64,000 nucleotides of DNA from Clostridia bacterium (GCA_016287565.1 JAEFAM010000004.1:33703-97702), one strand, 5' to 3'; positions 18,135-27,851 are shown, counted from the first letter of the stretch. Notes: a model not told the origin generated them from the letters alone. Made by a program: numbers and translations.

Positions 18135-19832
18135 TTACCGGATCGACAGCCTGCCGCCTTTCGGCACGTCCAGCTTTAGAGCCTGCGCTCCCAACAGAGC
18201 CGTTCCCGAACCCGTCAGATGGCCGTACAGATCGTATATCTCGTATTCGAACGGATCGCCTGTTCCGCCCGCGCAAACTATATAGTCGCAAGAAGTATTG
18301 TTAAACACGTCCTCGGTTTTTCCGCAGGCCTCGAACAGAGGCTCGCCGCTGAGGACGGTTATTTTTTTGTTGTCCGATTCCGAAGACATAACGGTGTAGT
18401 TGGCGTCTGGATGGATCGCGCGGAACCGGCCGTGGAGCAGCAGGTCCCGGTTGGCGGTCCAGTATTTGATATAATTGTCCAGCACCGCGAGCTGGGCGGC
18501 GTCGATCTCGGTGAGGCGCACGGAGATCTGGGGCACGGAGAACATTATATTCATCAACTGGCGGGCGCAGTTCAGGGGAGACTCGCGCTTGCCCCAGAGG
18601 AGCATATCGGAATGGATGGCCGTGCCGCCGTTGACCAGGCGAAGTGCCGCGATACCTACGCGGTTGGTGGCGGAGTCCGCGGCGCAGTCGGCTACACGGA
18701 GCATGTTGCAGCGGTTGACAATGGCGGCGCCTATATAGCATTGACGGAATTCGAACAGAAAATCCGGATCTGCCGCCGTCAATTTCGCGTAGATCTCGTC
18801 CATCAATATCACCGCGGCGTCGTCAAGGTCCTCCACGTCCATCCCCTCGGCGAAGGGCGCCACGTTGGCCGGGTCGGTCCGGAACGCGTCAATAAAGTCC
18901 AGCTTCAGCCCGTCGATCCCGTATTCTTTCACGAACCTCTCGTAAATGCCTATGATGTACGCCCGGACCTCGGGGTAGCGGATGTCAAGCACCCCCGCCC
19001 GGAAGGCATCCGAGTTGTATGCGATCTTGTCCTTCAGCCGCCTGTAGTCTTCGGTGGCGTATCCGGCGAAGGGCACGGGGAACCATAGCAGCATTTTTAT
19101 GCCAAAACTGTGGACCTTGTCGCAAAAACGCTTAAAATCCGGGAACTTGTCCCGGGCAACGCTCCAGTCGCCGCACTTGTAATAGTCGCCGGTGTTCTTG
19201 CCCTCGAACTGCCAGCCGTCGTCAAGTATGAACGTCCGGAAGCCCATCTGAGCCGCCAGTTCCAGCTCTTTTTTCAGCAATTGCCCGTCCGGCTCCTGGT
19301 GGAAATTGTACCACGACGAATAGAGAGGGAGCTCGGCGTTGTCCGGCACCCGCACCTGGCCTCCGGGCAGGAACGACCGCATCCATTCTCCGGCTTCGCT
19401 GATGGCGCGGCAATAGTCGATCTTCCTCCGGTCGATCCGCAGCAGCACTTCCTCGCCCCGCTTCACCCGGGAGCTTTCCTCGATACGGACCGAGAAAAGG
19501 ATCTCGTCCTTCTGGCTGAGGTCGTCAACGCTGACGGTGAGCTTCGACCGGGAAACCGTGTCCGACAACGCCGCCGTGACGCAGTTTCTGTCTTCCGGGT
19601 CGACCGTTGCGATCAGCGGCGATCCGAACTGGTACATGGCCTCCGCCGCGTTGGGGAACCACCACTGCCTGATGCTGTGGTCCCTGCCTCCCAGCGGCGT
19701 CCAGCTGTAAAACACGTCCCTGAGCTCCTCCGTCCACCTGTACGTGCCGGCTCCGGTCAATCTGTATATCTCGATCCCGTTTTCCGCCGAGACCGGCGTC
19801 AACGTCTTTTTGCTCTCTTCGTGTGTTATCAT
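18135..19832 (-). CDS. Glycoside hydrolase family 36-type alpha-galactosidase
   Basis: About 565 aa with the GH36/melibiase barrel: FRTFILDDGWQ, GIKMLLWFPVPFAG and GLKLDFIDAF, in which the Asp of KLDF is the expected nucleophile. No signal peptide, so probably cytoplasmic. The track ORF begins further upstream inside a repeat, giving a false N-terminus with NRGLSPVA. The correct start is ATG at 19832, preceded by GGAGGGAG on the minus strand and giving MITHEESKK. It is convergent with the Gfo/Idh gene and divergent from the PdaA-like gene. Shorter than classic 700-aa GH36 enzymes, so the N-terminal beta domain is reduced; other alpha-linked substrates are possible. Confidence 0.87.
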   Translation of the reverse strand: MITHEESKKTLTPVSAENGIEIYRLTGAGTYRWTEELRDVFYSWTPLGGRDHSIRQWWFPNAAEAMYQFGSPLIATVDPEDRNCVTAALSDTVSRSKLTVSVDDLSQKDEILFSVRIEESSRVKRGEEVLLRIDRRKIDYCRAISEAGEWMRSFLPGGQVRVPDNAELPLYSSWYNFHQEPDGQLLKKELELAAQMGFRTFILDDGWQFEGKNTGDYYKCGDWSVARDKFPDFKRFCDKVHSFGIKMLLWFPVPFAGYATEDYRRLKDKIAYNSDAFRAGVLDIRYPEVRAYIIGIYERFVKEYGIDGLKLDFIDAFRTDPANVAPFAEGMDVEDLDDAAVILMDEIYAKLTAADPDFLFEFRQCYIGAAIVNRCNMLRVADCAADSATNRVGIAALRLVNGGTAIHSDMLLWGKRESPLNCARQLMNIMFSVPQISVRLTEIDAAQLAVLDNYIKYWTANRDLLLHGRFRAIHPDANYTVMSSESDNKKITVLSGEPLFEACGKTEDVFNNTSCDYIVCAGGTGDPFEYEIYDLYGHLTGSGTALLGAQALKLDVPKGGRLSIR

Positions 19833-19908
19833 CTTTCTCCCTCCGGTCTCGTCTGCCGCTCGTTCGTTGAGACAATTTTGACATACGCGCCGCAGAATTT
19901 CAAGTGGT

Positions 19909-19985
19909 GCAACGGGGGACAGACCCCGGTTGGCGACCCGTTTGCAGAGCGAAATTTGCCCTTCGGGCAAGCGCGGAACGGGGCT
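19909..19985. repeat. Short palindromic element in a divergent promoter region
   Basis: P1 (19909-19933) followed by one reverse-oriented chain hairpin, AATTTGCCCTTCGGGCAAGC, and GGAACGGGG. It looks like a reduced copy of the composite elements, lacking the closing P1. Confidence 0.85.
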
Positions 19986-19996
19986 TCTGCGTTGCC

Positions 19997-20025
19997 TTGA
20001 ATTTTTGCGCGGGATTTGGTATTAT
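19997..20025 (+). promoter_or_regulatory. Putative promoter of the PdaA-like gene
   Basis: TTGAAT, 17-bp spacer, TATTAT. It starts about 12 bp after the repeat element. Confidence 0.55.
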
Positions 20026-20088
20026 ATAGGCGGCAGGAGAGTTGTTAAGGCAGATGATCCCGCTGACCGGGACAGGGAGGAAAAGCAA

Positions 20089-21102
20089 ATGAAGCGCAGC
20101 AATGTCATATCACTTTTCATAATGTTCGCCGCGGTGTCGGTGTTTATTATTGTCATGGCATTCCTGGGGAAAAGCCCGAAGAAGAGCATTGCCGCGCCCA
20201 CAGCCACCAACCAGGTCGTAGTGCTGCCCACGCCTGTTGCCACCGACGCGCCGGAAGCCACCGAGGCGCCTACCGGCGAACCTGTCGTGACGCCTACCGC
20301 TGCGCCTACCGAGGAGCCTACCGCGGAGGCCGTCGTGCGGCCCGTGATCAATGCGTCGGACTTCAGCGACCTGTCCACCAAATCCGTGTCCTGGGGCATT
20401 ACCGGGAACTGGAGCGACGACAAGGACCGGGAGTCCGTTAAATACGATATCGACAGCGCCGCCCAGAAGGCCGCTGAAGGGACCGATTATATCTACCGCG
20501 CCGTTGACGGGCCGGAAAAAACGATCTATTTGACTTTCAATCTCGGCTACGAAGACACCGCCGGAAGCACCGCGAAAATACTTGATCTGCTGAAGAGCAA
20601 CAACGTTAAAGCCACGTTCTTCGTGTCCAAAAACTACATAGAAGAGAACGAGAGTATTGTCCGCAGGATCATCGAAGAGGGCCACACCGTGGGTTCCAGA
20701 GGAGACATCAACGCCAAGTCCGGGTCAAACCGCGGCATGGTCTACCTGGGGACGAAAGAGTTCGCCGACACGATGTGGAGCGTTGAGGAACTGTACCAGG
20801 CCATCGCGGGGGACAACACCAGGACGTACTTCTACCGTCCGGAGAGTTATTCCGCCAGAGATATGGCGCTGGCCGAGGCCATGGGCTACACGGTGGTGTT
20901 CCGCACCTTCGACTACCGCGACTGGGACGACTATTATTCCAATTCCAAGGCGCTGCAGAAATTGAAGGACAATACCGCCTCCGGCGCCATCTATCAGCTC
21001 TCCTCGTCGAAGTACAACGTTGCCGTCCTCGAAAACTACATCCTCTGGGCAAAAGACCAGGGATACGGCTTCGCGGCGATCGACGCGGCGGTGAAACAGT
21101 AA
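20089..21102 (+). CDS. PdaA-like polysaccharide deacetylase homologue lacking catalytic residues
   Basis: 337-aa protein with an N-terminal membrane anchor (SLFIMFAAVSVFIIVMAFLG), a short Thr/Pro/Glu linker and a NodB fold at about 110-335. It aligns well with peptidoglycan N-deacetylase PdaA: TIYLTFNLGYE where PdaA has TVYLTFDNGYE; GHTVGSRGDIN where the HSxxHP zinc ligands should be; YFYRPESYSA for the RPPRG region; GAIYQLSSSKYN where PdaA has GAIYLLHTVS. The base Asp, metal ligands and late His are all replaced, so it is probably non-catalytic. The track start (19930) runs through the repeat; ATG 20089 has GGGAGG upstream. Confidence 0.85.
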   Translation: MKRSNVISLFIMFAAVSVFIIVMAFLGKSPKKSIAAPTATNQVVVLPTPVATDAPEATEAPTGEPVVTPTAAPTEEPTAEAVVRPVINASDFSDLSTKSVSWGITGNWSDDKDRESVKYDIDSAAQKAAEGTDYIYRAVDGPEKTIYLTFNLGYEDTAGSTAKILDLLKSNNVKATFFVSKNYIEENESIVRRIIEEGHTVGSRGDINAKSGSNRGMVYLGTKEFADTMWSVEELYQAIAGDNTRTYFYRPESYSARDMALAEAMGYTVVFRTFDYRDWDDYYSNSKALQKLKDNTASGAIYQLSSSKYNVAVLENYILWAKDQGYGFAAIDAAVKQ

Positions 21103-21154
21103 AAGATATTGACGGGCGCCGTGCCTGCGGACCGGGTCCGGGGAGGACAAATTA

Positions 21155-21427
21155 ATGATAAAAGGCGTATTGACCGTGATCGGCAAGGACAGGGTAGGCA
21201 TCATCGCCGCTCTGTCCCGTATTTTAGCAGAAGCAAACTGCAACATCCTTGACATCAGCCAGACCACCATGGACGACATTTTCACCATGACTATGCTGGT
21301 AGACGTCACCGACGTGAAGGGCGGTTTCGGGCCTCTGGCGGAGACGCTCCGGCAGGAAGGCGAGAACATGGGCCTCCGGGTGCAGCTCTGCCACGTGGAC
21401 ATTTTCAACGCGATGCACAAGATCTGA
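21155..21427 (+). CDS. ACT domain protein, UPF0237 family
   Basis: 90-aa single ACT domain: GVLTVIGKDRVGIIAALSRIL at the start and NCNILDISQT for strand 2, the usual layout of this amino-acid- or ligand-binding family. The next gene, a PFL/UPF0210 protein, starts 10 bp later. This two-gene pair is widely conserved in Firmicutes and archaea, and its role is still unclear. Confidence 0.93.
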   Translation: MIKGVLTVIGKDRVGIIAALSRILAEANCNILDISQTTMDDIFTMTMLVDVTDVKGGFGPLAETLRQEGENMGLRVQLCHVDIFNAMHKI

Positions 21428-21436
21428 GGTGCCGCC

Positions 21437-22807
21437 GTGTTTATTTCGACTGACGAAATCATCCAGACCGTGACAATGATACAGCAGGAGCACCTGGACA
21501 TCCGCACCGTTACCATGGGCGTGAGCCTGCTCTCCTGCGCCAGGGGCAATATCGACGCCACCTGCGCCGCAGTCTACGACAAGATAACATCCTGCGCCGG
21601 CAGGCTGGTGGAAGTCTGCCGGGAGATCGAGCTGGAGCTGGGCATCCCCATCGTCAACAAGCGCGTTGCCGTCACTCCCGTCTCCCTGATCGCCCCGGAC
21701 GACCCCGAGGGCTGCGTAAAACTGGCCGTGACGCTGGAGCGCGCCGCCGCTGCCGTGGGGATCAACTTCCTGGGAGGCTATTCCGCCCTTGTCCATAAAG
21801 GCTTTACCCCTGCCGAAAGGGCGCTGATCAGGTCCATACCCGAAGCGCTCAACAGCACCACTAAAGTGTGCGCCAGCGTCAACGTCGCCACCACCAAGGC
21901 GGGCATCAATATGGACGCCGTAGGGGAGATGGGGCGCGTGATCAAGGCTGCTGCCGAATTGTCCGCAGCTACCGGCGGGTCCAACTGCGCCAGGCTGGTG
22001 GTCCTGTGCAACGCTCCCGAGGACAATCCATTTATGGCAGGCGCTTTCCACGGCGTCGGGGAGCCTGACTGCGTGATCAACGTAGGCGTCAGTGGCCCGG
22101 GCGCGGTGAGGAGCGCCATCGAGCACGTGCGCGGCAAGGACTTTACTGTGCTGGCGGAGACGGTGAAAAAGACGGCGTTCAAGATCACCCGGGCCGGTCA
22201 GCTGGTGGCCGAACTGGCAAGCGAACGGCTGGGAGTACCTTCGGGGATCGTTGACCTGTCACTGGCGCCGACACCGGCGGTAGGGGACAGCGTTGCCCGG
22301 ATAATAGAAGAGATGGGTGTGGGACGCTGCGGCGCTCCCGGCACCACCGCCGCGCTTGCCCTGCTGAACGACGCGGTCAAAAAGGGAGGTCTGATGGCGT
22401 CTTCCCACGTGGGAGGCCTTTCCGGCGCGTTCATCCCCGTGAGCGAGGACGAAGGCATGATCGACGCCGTGCGCCGCGGCAGCCTGTGCATCGAGAAACT
22501 GGAGGCAATGACCTGCGTCTGCTCCGTCGGGCTCGACATGATCGTTGTCCCCGGTGACACCGAGGCGCACACCATTTCCGCCATCATCGCCGACGAAGCG
22601 GCGGTGGGCATGGTCAATTCCAAAACTACCGCGGTGAGGATCATTCCCGCCCCGGGCAAAGTCGTGGGAGACACGGTGGAATTCGGCGGACTGCTTGGCT
22701 CCGGTCCGGTCATGAGCGTGCGTCAATACGGCGGCGCCGACAGCAGCCTGGCTTTCGTGGAGCGCGGCGGAAGGATCCCGGCGCCCATGCAGAGCCTTAA
22801 AAACTGA
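21437..22807 (+). CDS. PFL family protein, UPF0210 (DUF711)
   Basis: 456-aa soluble protein of the UPF0210 family with [25 protein letters not shown] and [16 protein letters not shown] patches. The start is GTG 21437 with GAGGTG just before it. It is coupled to the ACT-domain gene, as in many genomes. The family is structurally related to pyruvate formate-lyase barrels, but no biochemical role can be assigned from sequence. Confidence 0.93.
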   Translation: MFISTDEIIQTVTMIQQEHLDIRTVTMGVSLLSCARGNIDATCAAVYDKITSCAGRLVEVCREIELELGIPIVNKRVAVTPVSLIAPDDPEGCVKLAVTLERAAAAVGINFLGGYSALVHKGFTPAERALIRSIPEALNSTTKVCASVNVATTKAGINMDAVGEMGRVIKAAAELSAATGGSNCARLVVLCNAPEDNPFMAGAFHGVGEPDCVINVGVSGPGAVRSAIEHVRGKDFTVLAETVKKTAFKITRAGQLVAELASERLGVPSGIVDLSLAPTPAVGDSVARIIEEMGVGRCGAPGTTAALALLNDAVKKGGLMASSHVGGLSGAFIPVSEDEGMIDAVRRGSLCIEKLEAMTCVCSVGLDMIVVPGDTEAHTISAIIADEAAVGMVNSKTTAVRIIPAPGKVVGDTVEFGGLLGSGPVMSVRQYGGADSSLAFVERGGRIPAPMQSLKN

Positions 22808-22925
22808 GAAATATCACCCGGGAAATACCGGGAAAAGCCGGGAAATATCCGGTGATAACGTGTAAATTTGAGTAATACCGGGAAATATGCGGGAAATATC
22901 TGAAAACATCCGAAAATACGCCGAA
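22808..22925. repeat. Decamer-phased CCGGGAAATA array
   Basis: CGGGAAATA-type units start at 22819, 22829, 22839, 22879 and 22890, with degenerate decamers (GAGTAATA, TCTGAAAAC, TCCGAAAAT) between and after. The spacing is close to one helical turn. The array covers the spacer and the first dozen codons of the YqeK-RsfS gene. Confidence 0.7.
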
Positions 22926-23843
22926 AAGACCCTCAGCATAGGCAGATACGAGCACAGCCTGAGCGTGGCTGAAGAGGCGGTCCGCATAGGCAATATGACG
23001 GGCGCAGACCCGGAAAAATGCTATCTCGCGGGGATACTCCACGATATATGCAGAGAATATACTAAAGAGCAGTACGAGGCCCTCGGCCTCACGGAAGAAC
23101 CGGGGGCGCTGGACCCGGAACAGGGCCGCTACGACCACGTGCTGATGCACGGAGCCGGAGCGGCGGAAGAAGGCAAAAAACGGTTCGGGATCGTTGACCC
23201 GGACGTGCTGGAGGCAGTGAGCTGGCACACCACGGGAAAAGCCGGGATGGGAGAACTGGCCCGGATCATTTTCGTGGCGGATTATACGGAACCGGGACGG
23301 AAAGGGACCCATTTCGATATTGTCCGGGCCGAACTGGCGGAAAACGGGCTGATGGCCGCCGTGGAGAAAGAGGCGGAGCTGTCCACGAACTACTGGCTGG
23401 GGAAAAAGGGCATCGACCCGGCGGATATAAGGGATCCGGAAGGATTGCCCCCGAACTGCCGCTGGTCGTATGAAACGATGATATGGGCAAAAAACGAACT
23501 CAGAAGGGAGAGAAAGATGAACAAGGAAAACAGCAAGAAGTACACTGACATCATCGTCAAGGCGATGGAGGACCGCAAGGCGAAAGCGATAGAAGTTATC
23601 GACATTTCGGAGAAGACGCCGATCACCGACGCGTTCATACTGTGCAGCGGAACTTCCTCCACGCACCTCAGAGGTATCGCCGACGAGATCGAGGAAAAGA
23701 TGAAGGAAGCCGGCGTGGCATGCGCGCATCTCGAAGGCTACGACACGGCCCGCTGGATCCTGCTGGATTTCATTGACGTGGTGGTGCACGTATTTTTAGA
23801 GGAAGAGCGCCAGTTCTACAATATAGAACGGCTCTGGAGATAA
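22887..23843 (+). CDS. yqeK-rsfS: YqeK (HD-domain Ap4A hydrolase) fused to ribosomal silencing factor RsfS
   Basis: 318 aa with two normally separate proteins in one frame. Residues 1-210 are YqeK: YEHSLSVAEEAVRIG, LAGILHDICREY with the HD pair, and VSWHTTGKAGMGELARIIFVADY; the family hydrolyses diadenosine tetraphosphate symmetrically. Residues 211-318 are RsfS/YbeB: DRKAKAIEVIDISEKTPITDAFI and the C-terminal DVVVHVFLEEERQFYNIERLW; RsfS binds L14 and blocks subunit joining. In most Firmicutes they are adjacent genes after nadD; nadD is not present here. An internal RBS and ATG (next entry) may also give free RsfS. The first codons lie in the decamer repeat. Confidence 0.9.
   Translation: MREISENIRKYAEKTLSIGRYEHSLSVAEEAVRIGNMTGADPEKCYLAGILHDICREYTKEQYEALGLTEEPGALDPEQGRYDHVLMHGAGAAEEGKKRFGIVDPDVLEAVSWHTTGKAGMGELARIIFVADYTEPGRKGTHFDIVRAELAENGLMAAVEKEAELSTNYWLGKKGIDPADIRDPEGLPPNCRWSYETMIWAKNELRRERKMNKENSKKYTDIIVKAMEDRKAKAIEVIDISEKTPITDAFILCSGTSSTHLRGIADEIEEKMKEAGVACAHLEGYDTARWILLDFIDVVVHVFLEEERQFYNIERLWR
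23502..23519 (+). promoter_or_regulatory. Internal RBS and start codon for free RsfS
   Basis: AGAAGGGAG, six bases, then in-frame ATG 23517 giving MNKENSKKYTD, exactly where a normal RsfS begins. The ORF from here would be 108 aa, the usual RsfS length. This suggests a recent stop-codon loss between the two genes, with retained independent initiation. Confidence 0.6.
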
Positions 23844-23940
23844 TTCCGGAAATTCAAACTTTTTTCATAAATTTATTCTCAGAAACTGTAAAAATTTCCG
23901 CAGTTGTCGTCTGTATCAGTGAAGGGAGGTCTCAAGCGGA

Positions 23941-24540
23941 ATGCAACCGGGCAAATCACCTGATACGGCAGCGACTTTTGCGGCAACGGACGAGGAACTC
24001 GTCGAGCTTTATTTTGCCAGAAGCGAGCGCGCCATCGAGGCGACCGAGGCAAAATACGGCAGATATCTTCGCGCCGTCCTGGACAACGTCCTTGACAGCG
24101 CCGAGGATCGCGACGAGTGCCTGAACGACGCTTATCTGTCGGCCTGGAACCACATCCCGCCGGACCGCCCCCGCAGTTTTCCGGCATACCTGACAAAGAT
24201 CGTCAGGAACATCGCGCTTGACCGGCGCAAGGAAATGAACCGCAAAAAACGCGCGCCCGCAGAGGGCTTCGACAGCTACGACGAGCTGGATGAAGTCCTG
24301 GAGAGCGGCAGGACCGTGGAGTCAGAAGTGGATTCCAGGCTGCTTTCCGAATATCTCTCCGGCTTCGCGCGCAGGCTTCCAAAGGAGCAGCGGTACGTTT
24401 TCCTGTGCCGGTATTATTATTCAGACAGCGTAAACACCATTGCCGCGAGACTGGGCCTGAGCCCCTCGGCGGTCTACCAGATGCTGGCCGTGATCAAAGG
24501 AAAGCTGCGCGACGGACTTGAAGCGGAGGGTTTTGTATGA
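23941..24540 (+). CDS. ECF-type RNA polymerase sigma factor (first system)
   Basis: 199 aa with sigma-70 region 2 (DRDECLNDAYLSAWNHIPPDRP) and region 4 (LPKEQRYVFLCRYYYSDSVNTIAARLGLSPSAVYQML). ATG 23941 has GGGAGGT ten bases upstream. The stop overlaps the next gene's ATG (ATGA), the standard coupling of an ECF sigma with its membrane-bound regulator. Similar in build to the second sigma at 29.7 kb. Confidence 0.93.
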   Translation: MQPGKSPDTAATFAATDEELVELYFARSERAIEATEAKYGRYLRAVLDNVLDSAEDRDECLNDAYLSAWNHIPPDRPRSFPAYLTKIVRNIALDRRKEMNRKKRAPAEGFDSYDELDEVLESGRTVESEVDSRLLSEYLSGFARRLPKEQRYVFLCRYYYSDSVNTIAARLGLSPSAVYQMLAVIKGKLRDGLEAEGFV

Positions 24541-26882
24541 AAAAAGAGACGTTCGAACGGGCAATGCTTGATATTGACGACGACCTGCTGGACGAGGTGG
24601 GTCAATTGCGTTTTGACCAGTTCGCGGCGGAGGAAGCGGCGACGGTGGCCTCGGCGGCTGACAAAACCGCCTTGCCTTCGAAAGCAGCGGAAACGTCCTC
24701 CGAGACTCGCAAAAAAGGGCGGAACCGCAGCGGCTCTTCCGGCAGCAGGGCAGGCGTCATCGGCTCCGTGGCATTGATCACCGCAGGACTGGTGGCCACG
24801 ATTGCCGTCGTCAGCGTGATCAGGCACAGGAACCGCAGCCTTACACCGGCGGGCGAGACCGATATACCTTCGTACGTCACCGCAGACCCTCTGGCGGCGC
24901 TTCCCGATATCACCGACTTCTCCCTTTGGCCGAGTTACCACTGCGTCGATTCCGGCAGCAGCATGCTTCCCGAACAGGAGGCCTCCGGCTGGAACGACTT
25001 CCTTTTAAGGGAGGAAGAATACGATCTGACGAAAGCGGAAGAGGCTGCATATCACGCACGGCTGGAAGCCGCGGGATTCACGGTAGAAAAGGAGAAATAC
25101 GGCGCGTTTATCTACTCCGATTCCGCGTATATATTCCAGAGCGGCACCGCCTCCGCCAATACCGGCGATTCCGAAAAGACCCGGATCGAACTGGTATGTT
25201 TCGAACGTTCCCCGTCGCACAGCGGCAGCGTCAGCGAAGAAGAGGCCGCAGATATCATATCCGCCTTGCCGGACTGGGATCACAAGCCCCTGGACGTTAC
25301 TCCCCGGGGTCTTTTCGAAGAGACAGGCATACAGGTTTTCCTGGCGCCTCACAGATATACCGTTTCCGACGCCCAGGACGGAGTTGACCGGGAATGCGTC
25401 TCCACCAGATTCTGCTACATATACGGCGGCAAGGTCATCCGGGCCGACGCCTATCCCGCGCTCTCTATGATAGCCGCGGCGGATATCGACAGCGACGGCA
25501 CCCGGGAGGTCGTCATGCTGAGCTTTGGGCCCCTTGCGGTCTCTTCCGTCTCGTCTTTTTCGGCGGAGGTTTTCCGGCAGGGACACCTGGTTTACACGTC
25601 CACTTTCATAAGCCGCGACTACTGGTATTTTTCGCTTGTCCGGGACGAGGGCGGCTGCCTGAAAGTGCTGCTCAGGGACTACCTGACGTACCCTGACGTT
25701 CCCGCTGAATCTTATAACTGGATCACGCGGGAGGAGTCGCTCTCCATCGGCTTATCGGAGGGAGACCTGGTATTGTCCGACGGCATACGGCTGTACAGGA
25801 ACGGAGACATTGTGCCCTTTAGGGAAAACGGGCAGAACGTTCCGCCGGAGGGGGCAACGGCGTCGCCCACATTGACGCCCACGGAATATCCCACGGAGTC
25901 CGGCACGCGCAAACCTTCGCCCACCGAAACTCCCGAACCCACCGCTCCGGCAACGGCGCCGCAATTGCCCACCGCCACCGCCGGGATCATCGACTCTCCG
26001 TACAAGCGGATGAACGAGATCACGTTCACGAGGCAGGTGATCGTTGACGACGAAAACATTTACGCCGCCATCGAGAGCATCTCTCTGGACAAGCTGGGCG
26101 CCTACCAGCTTAAGGTGTACGTGGAGAACAAGACGAAGCAGTCCGCCATGAAGATCGACGTCAATAACGTTGCCGTCAATGGCCTTTACGTGCGGATCGA
26201 CCGCCGTCTGAACTATTATGACACCACCAAAAAAGGCTACTTGTACGTGACGCTTTCGGAATGCACCCCGAAGGAGCTCCTCAAGGAGAGCGGCATGGTG
26301 GATCCCACCGTGATCACTATGGATATGATCTTCTCGCTGGGCACCGGAAACGGAAAGTACTCGGAAGTGGCTCGGGAGCAGGTGACGGTCTATCCCTTCG
26401 GCCCGGACAAAGTGACGCTTTACGACTACACCCGGAAAGACAGACTGGTGCAGCTGGCGGACAACGAATATTTCTCTCTGTACCTCTTCGACGTGGCCGC
26501 AATGAATTACACGGGGGATCTTATCGTCGCGCCTAAACTGTACATGTTCCTGATCAACAAGACCGGCGGCGACCTGGTGCTTTCGGGAGAGGATCTGACG
26601 GTCAACGGCATCCGGATCTTCGAAGGTTCGGACATGTATCTCCAGACGTCTCCTTCGCTGTTCTGCAGTTTCCCTGCCGGAGCCGTGAACGTGCTGGAGC
26701 TCAGCTGGCCTCTTTATCCGGCGCTGCAGGAGTATTCCGACAGACTGCAGGCGGACGCTTTCAGGGACGTGCGCACGATGCAGTTCGACCTGGTGGTCTG
26801 CGACCGGTACCACCTGACGGAGCATGAGGAGCTGCTCAGGCAGACCGTGACGGTAGACATAGAGGAGTTTTTCAGATATTGA
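24537..26882 (+). CDS. Large single-pass membrane protein, probable anti-sigma/sensor partner of the upstream ECF sigma
   Basis: 781 aa. A short cytoplasmic N-terminus (about 75 residues, acidic, DIDDDLLDEVGQ) is followed by one membrane helix (AGVIGSVALITAGLVATIAVVSVI). The long outside part has a globular region to about residue 430, a Thr/Pro linker (SPTETPEPTAPATAP), then a beta-rich C-terminal region. I recognise no named domain. The position (ATGA overlap with a sigma gene) and topology are those of ECF anti-sigma factors; the large two-part ectodomain suggests a ligand or stress sensor. The function is inferred from context only. Confidence 0.7.
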   Translation: MKKETFERAMLDIDDDLLDEVGQLRFDQFAAEEAATVASAADKTALPSKAAETSSETRKKGRNRSGSSGSRAGVIGSVALITAGLVATIAVVSVIRHRNRSLTPAGETDIPSYVTADPLAALPDITDFSLWPSYHCVDSGSSMLPEQEASGWNDFLLREEEYDLTKAEEAAYHARLEAAGFTVEKEKYGAFIYSDSAYIFQSGTASANTGDSEKTRIELVCFERSPSHSGSVSEEEAADIISALPDWDHKPLDVTPRGLFEETGIQVFLAPHRYTVSDAQDGVDRECVSTRFCYIYGGKVIRADAYPALSMIAAADIDSDGTREVVMLSFGPLAVSSVSSFSAEVFRQGHLVYTSTFISRDYWYFSLVRDEGGCLKVLLRDYLTYPDVPAESYNWITREESLSIGLSEGDLVLSDGIRLYRNGDIVPFRENGQNVPPEGATASPTLTPTEYPTESGTRKPSPTETPEPTAPATAPQLPTATAGIIDSPYKRMNEITFTRQVIVDDENIYAAIESISLDKLGAYQLKVYVENKTKQSAMKIDVNNVAVNGLYVRIDRRLNYYDTTKKGYLYVTLSECTPKELLKESGMVDPTVITMDMIFSLGTGNGKYSEVAREQVTVYPFGPDKVTLYDYTRKDRLVQLADNEYFSLYLFDVAAMNYTGDLIVAPKLYMFLINKTGGDLVLSGEDLTVNGIRIFEGSDMYLQTSPSLFCSFPAGAVNVLELSWPLYPALQEYSDRLQADAFRDVRTMQFDLVVCDRYHLTEHEELLRQTVTVDIEEFFRY

Positions 26883-26963
26883 CGCAAGACCGCGGCGGTA
26901 TGGTTATGATCGGTCCAGGGAGCGTTTGCGCAGCCAGCCGCCCTGCCGCAGCGCCCGGATATA

Positions 26964-26992
26964 TTGACGCGAAAACGAAAAAGTGGTAAAAT
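26964..26992 (+). promoter_or_regulatory. Sigma-A promoter of yebC
   Basis: TTGACG, 17-bp spacer, TAAAAT, 75 bp upstream of the yebC ATG. The -35 box is one of the best matches in the window. Confidence 0.8.
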
Positions 26993-27066
26993 TTCCTTGT
27001 CCGCGGCAGAAAACGGATGGTTTTTGACGAAAAACGCTGCCGATGGACGGGAGGAGTTTGAAATTT

Positions 27067-27792
27067 ATGTCCGGACATTCGAAATGGGCGAATATTAAGA
27101 ATAAAAAGGGCAAGACTGACGCGGCGCGCGGCAATCTTTTCACCAAGATCGGCAAGGAACTGCAGATCGCCGTCAAGGCCGGCGGCCCCAACCCCGACGC
27201 CAACAGCAAGCTGAAAGACGTGATCGCCAAGGCAAAGGCTGCCAATATGCCTAACGACAACATCATGCGCAGCATCAAGCGTGCCAGCGGCGAGGGCGCC
27301 AACGAAGTCATCGAAGAGATCGTGTACGAAGGCTACGGACCCGCGGGCGTTGCCATCATCGCCGAATGTGCTACCGACAACCGCAACCGCACCGGCGCCG
27401 AAGTACGCCACGTGTTCGACAAGTTCGGCGGCAATCTCGGAACTCCCGGCTGCGTTTCCTTTATGTTCGACCAGAAGGGCATAATCGTCATCGAGAACGA
27501 CGGCGACAAGAGCGAAGATGAAGTTATGATGGACGCGCTTGACGCGGGGGCCCAGGATTTCAGCGCCGACGAGGACGTTTTCGAGATCGAGACCACTCCC
27601 GGCGATTTCAGCGCGGTGCGCGAGGCGCTGGAAGCGAAAGGGTACAATTTCCTGGAAGCCGACGTGCGTATGGTGCCTCAGAGCTACGTGAAGCTTACGG
27701 ACGAGGCTCAGCTGGAGCAGATCGAGAAGCTGATCGACGGGCTCGAGGACAACGACGACGTGATGAACGTATACCACAACTGGGAAGAATGA
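27067..27792 (+). CDS. yebC: YebC/PmpR family protein
   Basis: 241-aa TACO1/YebC family protein, known as a transcription regulator in some bacteria and as a translation factor for hard-to-make proline stretches in others. It begins with the invariant [15 protein letters not shown] and has [16 protein letters not shown] and [20 protein letters not shown]. The track start at 27043 is 24 nt too early; GGGAGGAG lies upstream of ATG 27067. It has its own promoter and terminator. Confidence 0.96.
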   Translation: MSGHSKWANIKNKKGKTDAARGNLFTKIGKELQIAVKAGGPNPDANSKLKDVIAKAKAANMPNDNIMRSIKRASGEGANEVIEEIVYEGYGPAGVAIIAECATDNRNRTGAEVRHVFDKFGGNLGTPGCVSFMFDQKGIIVIENDGDKSEDEVMMDALDAGAQDFSADEDVFEIETTPGDFSAVREALEAKGYNFLEADVRMVPQSYVKLTDEAQLEQIEKLIDGLEDNDDVMNVYHNWEE

Positions 27793-27851
27793 TATTGTCC
27801 GCGCCTGTGTAAGCACGGCAAAGGCGGCCCGGCAACGGCCCGGCAGAATTG

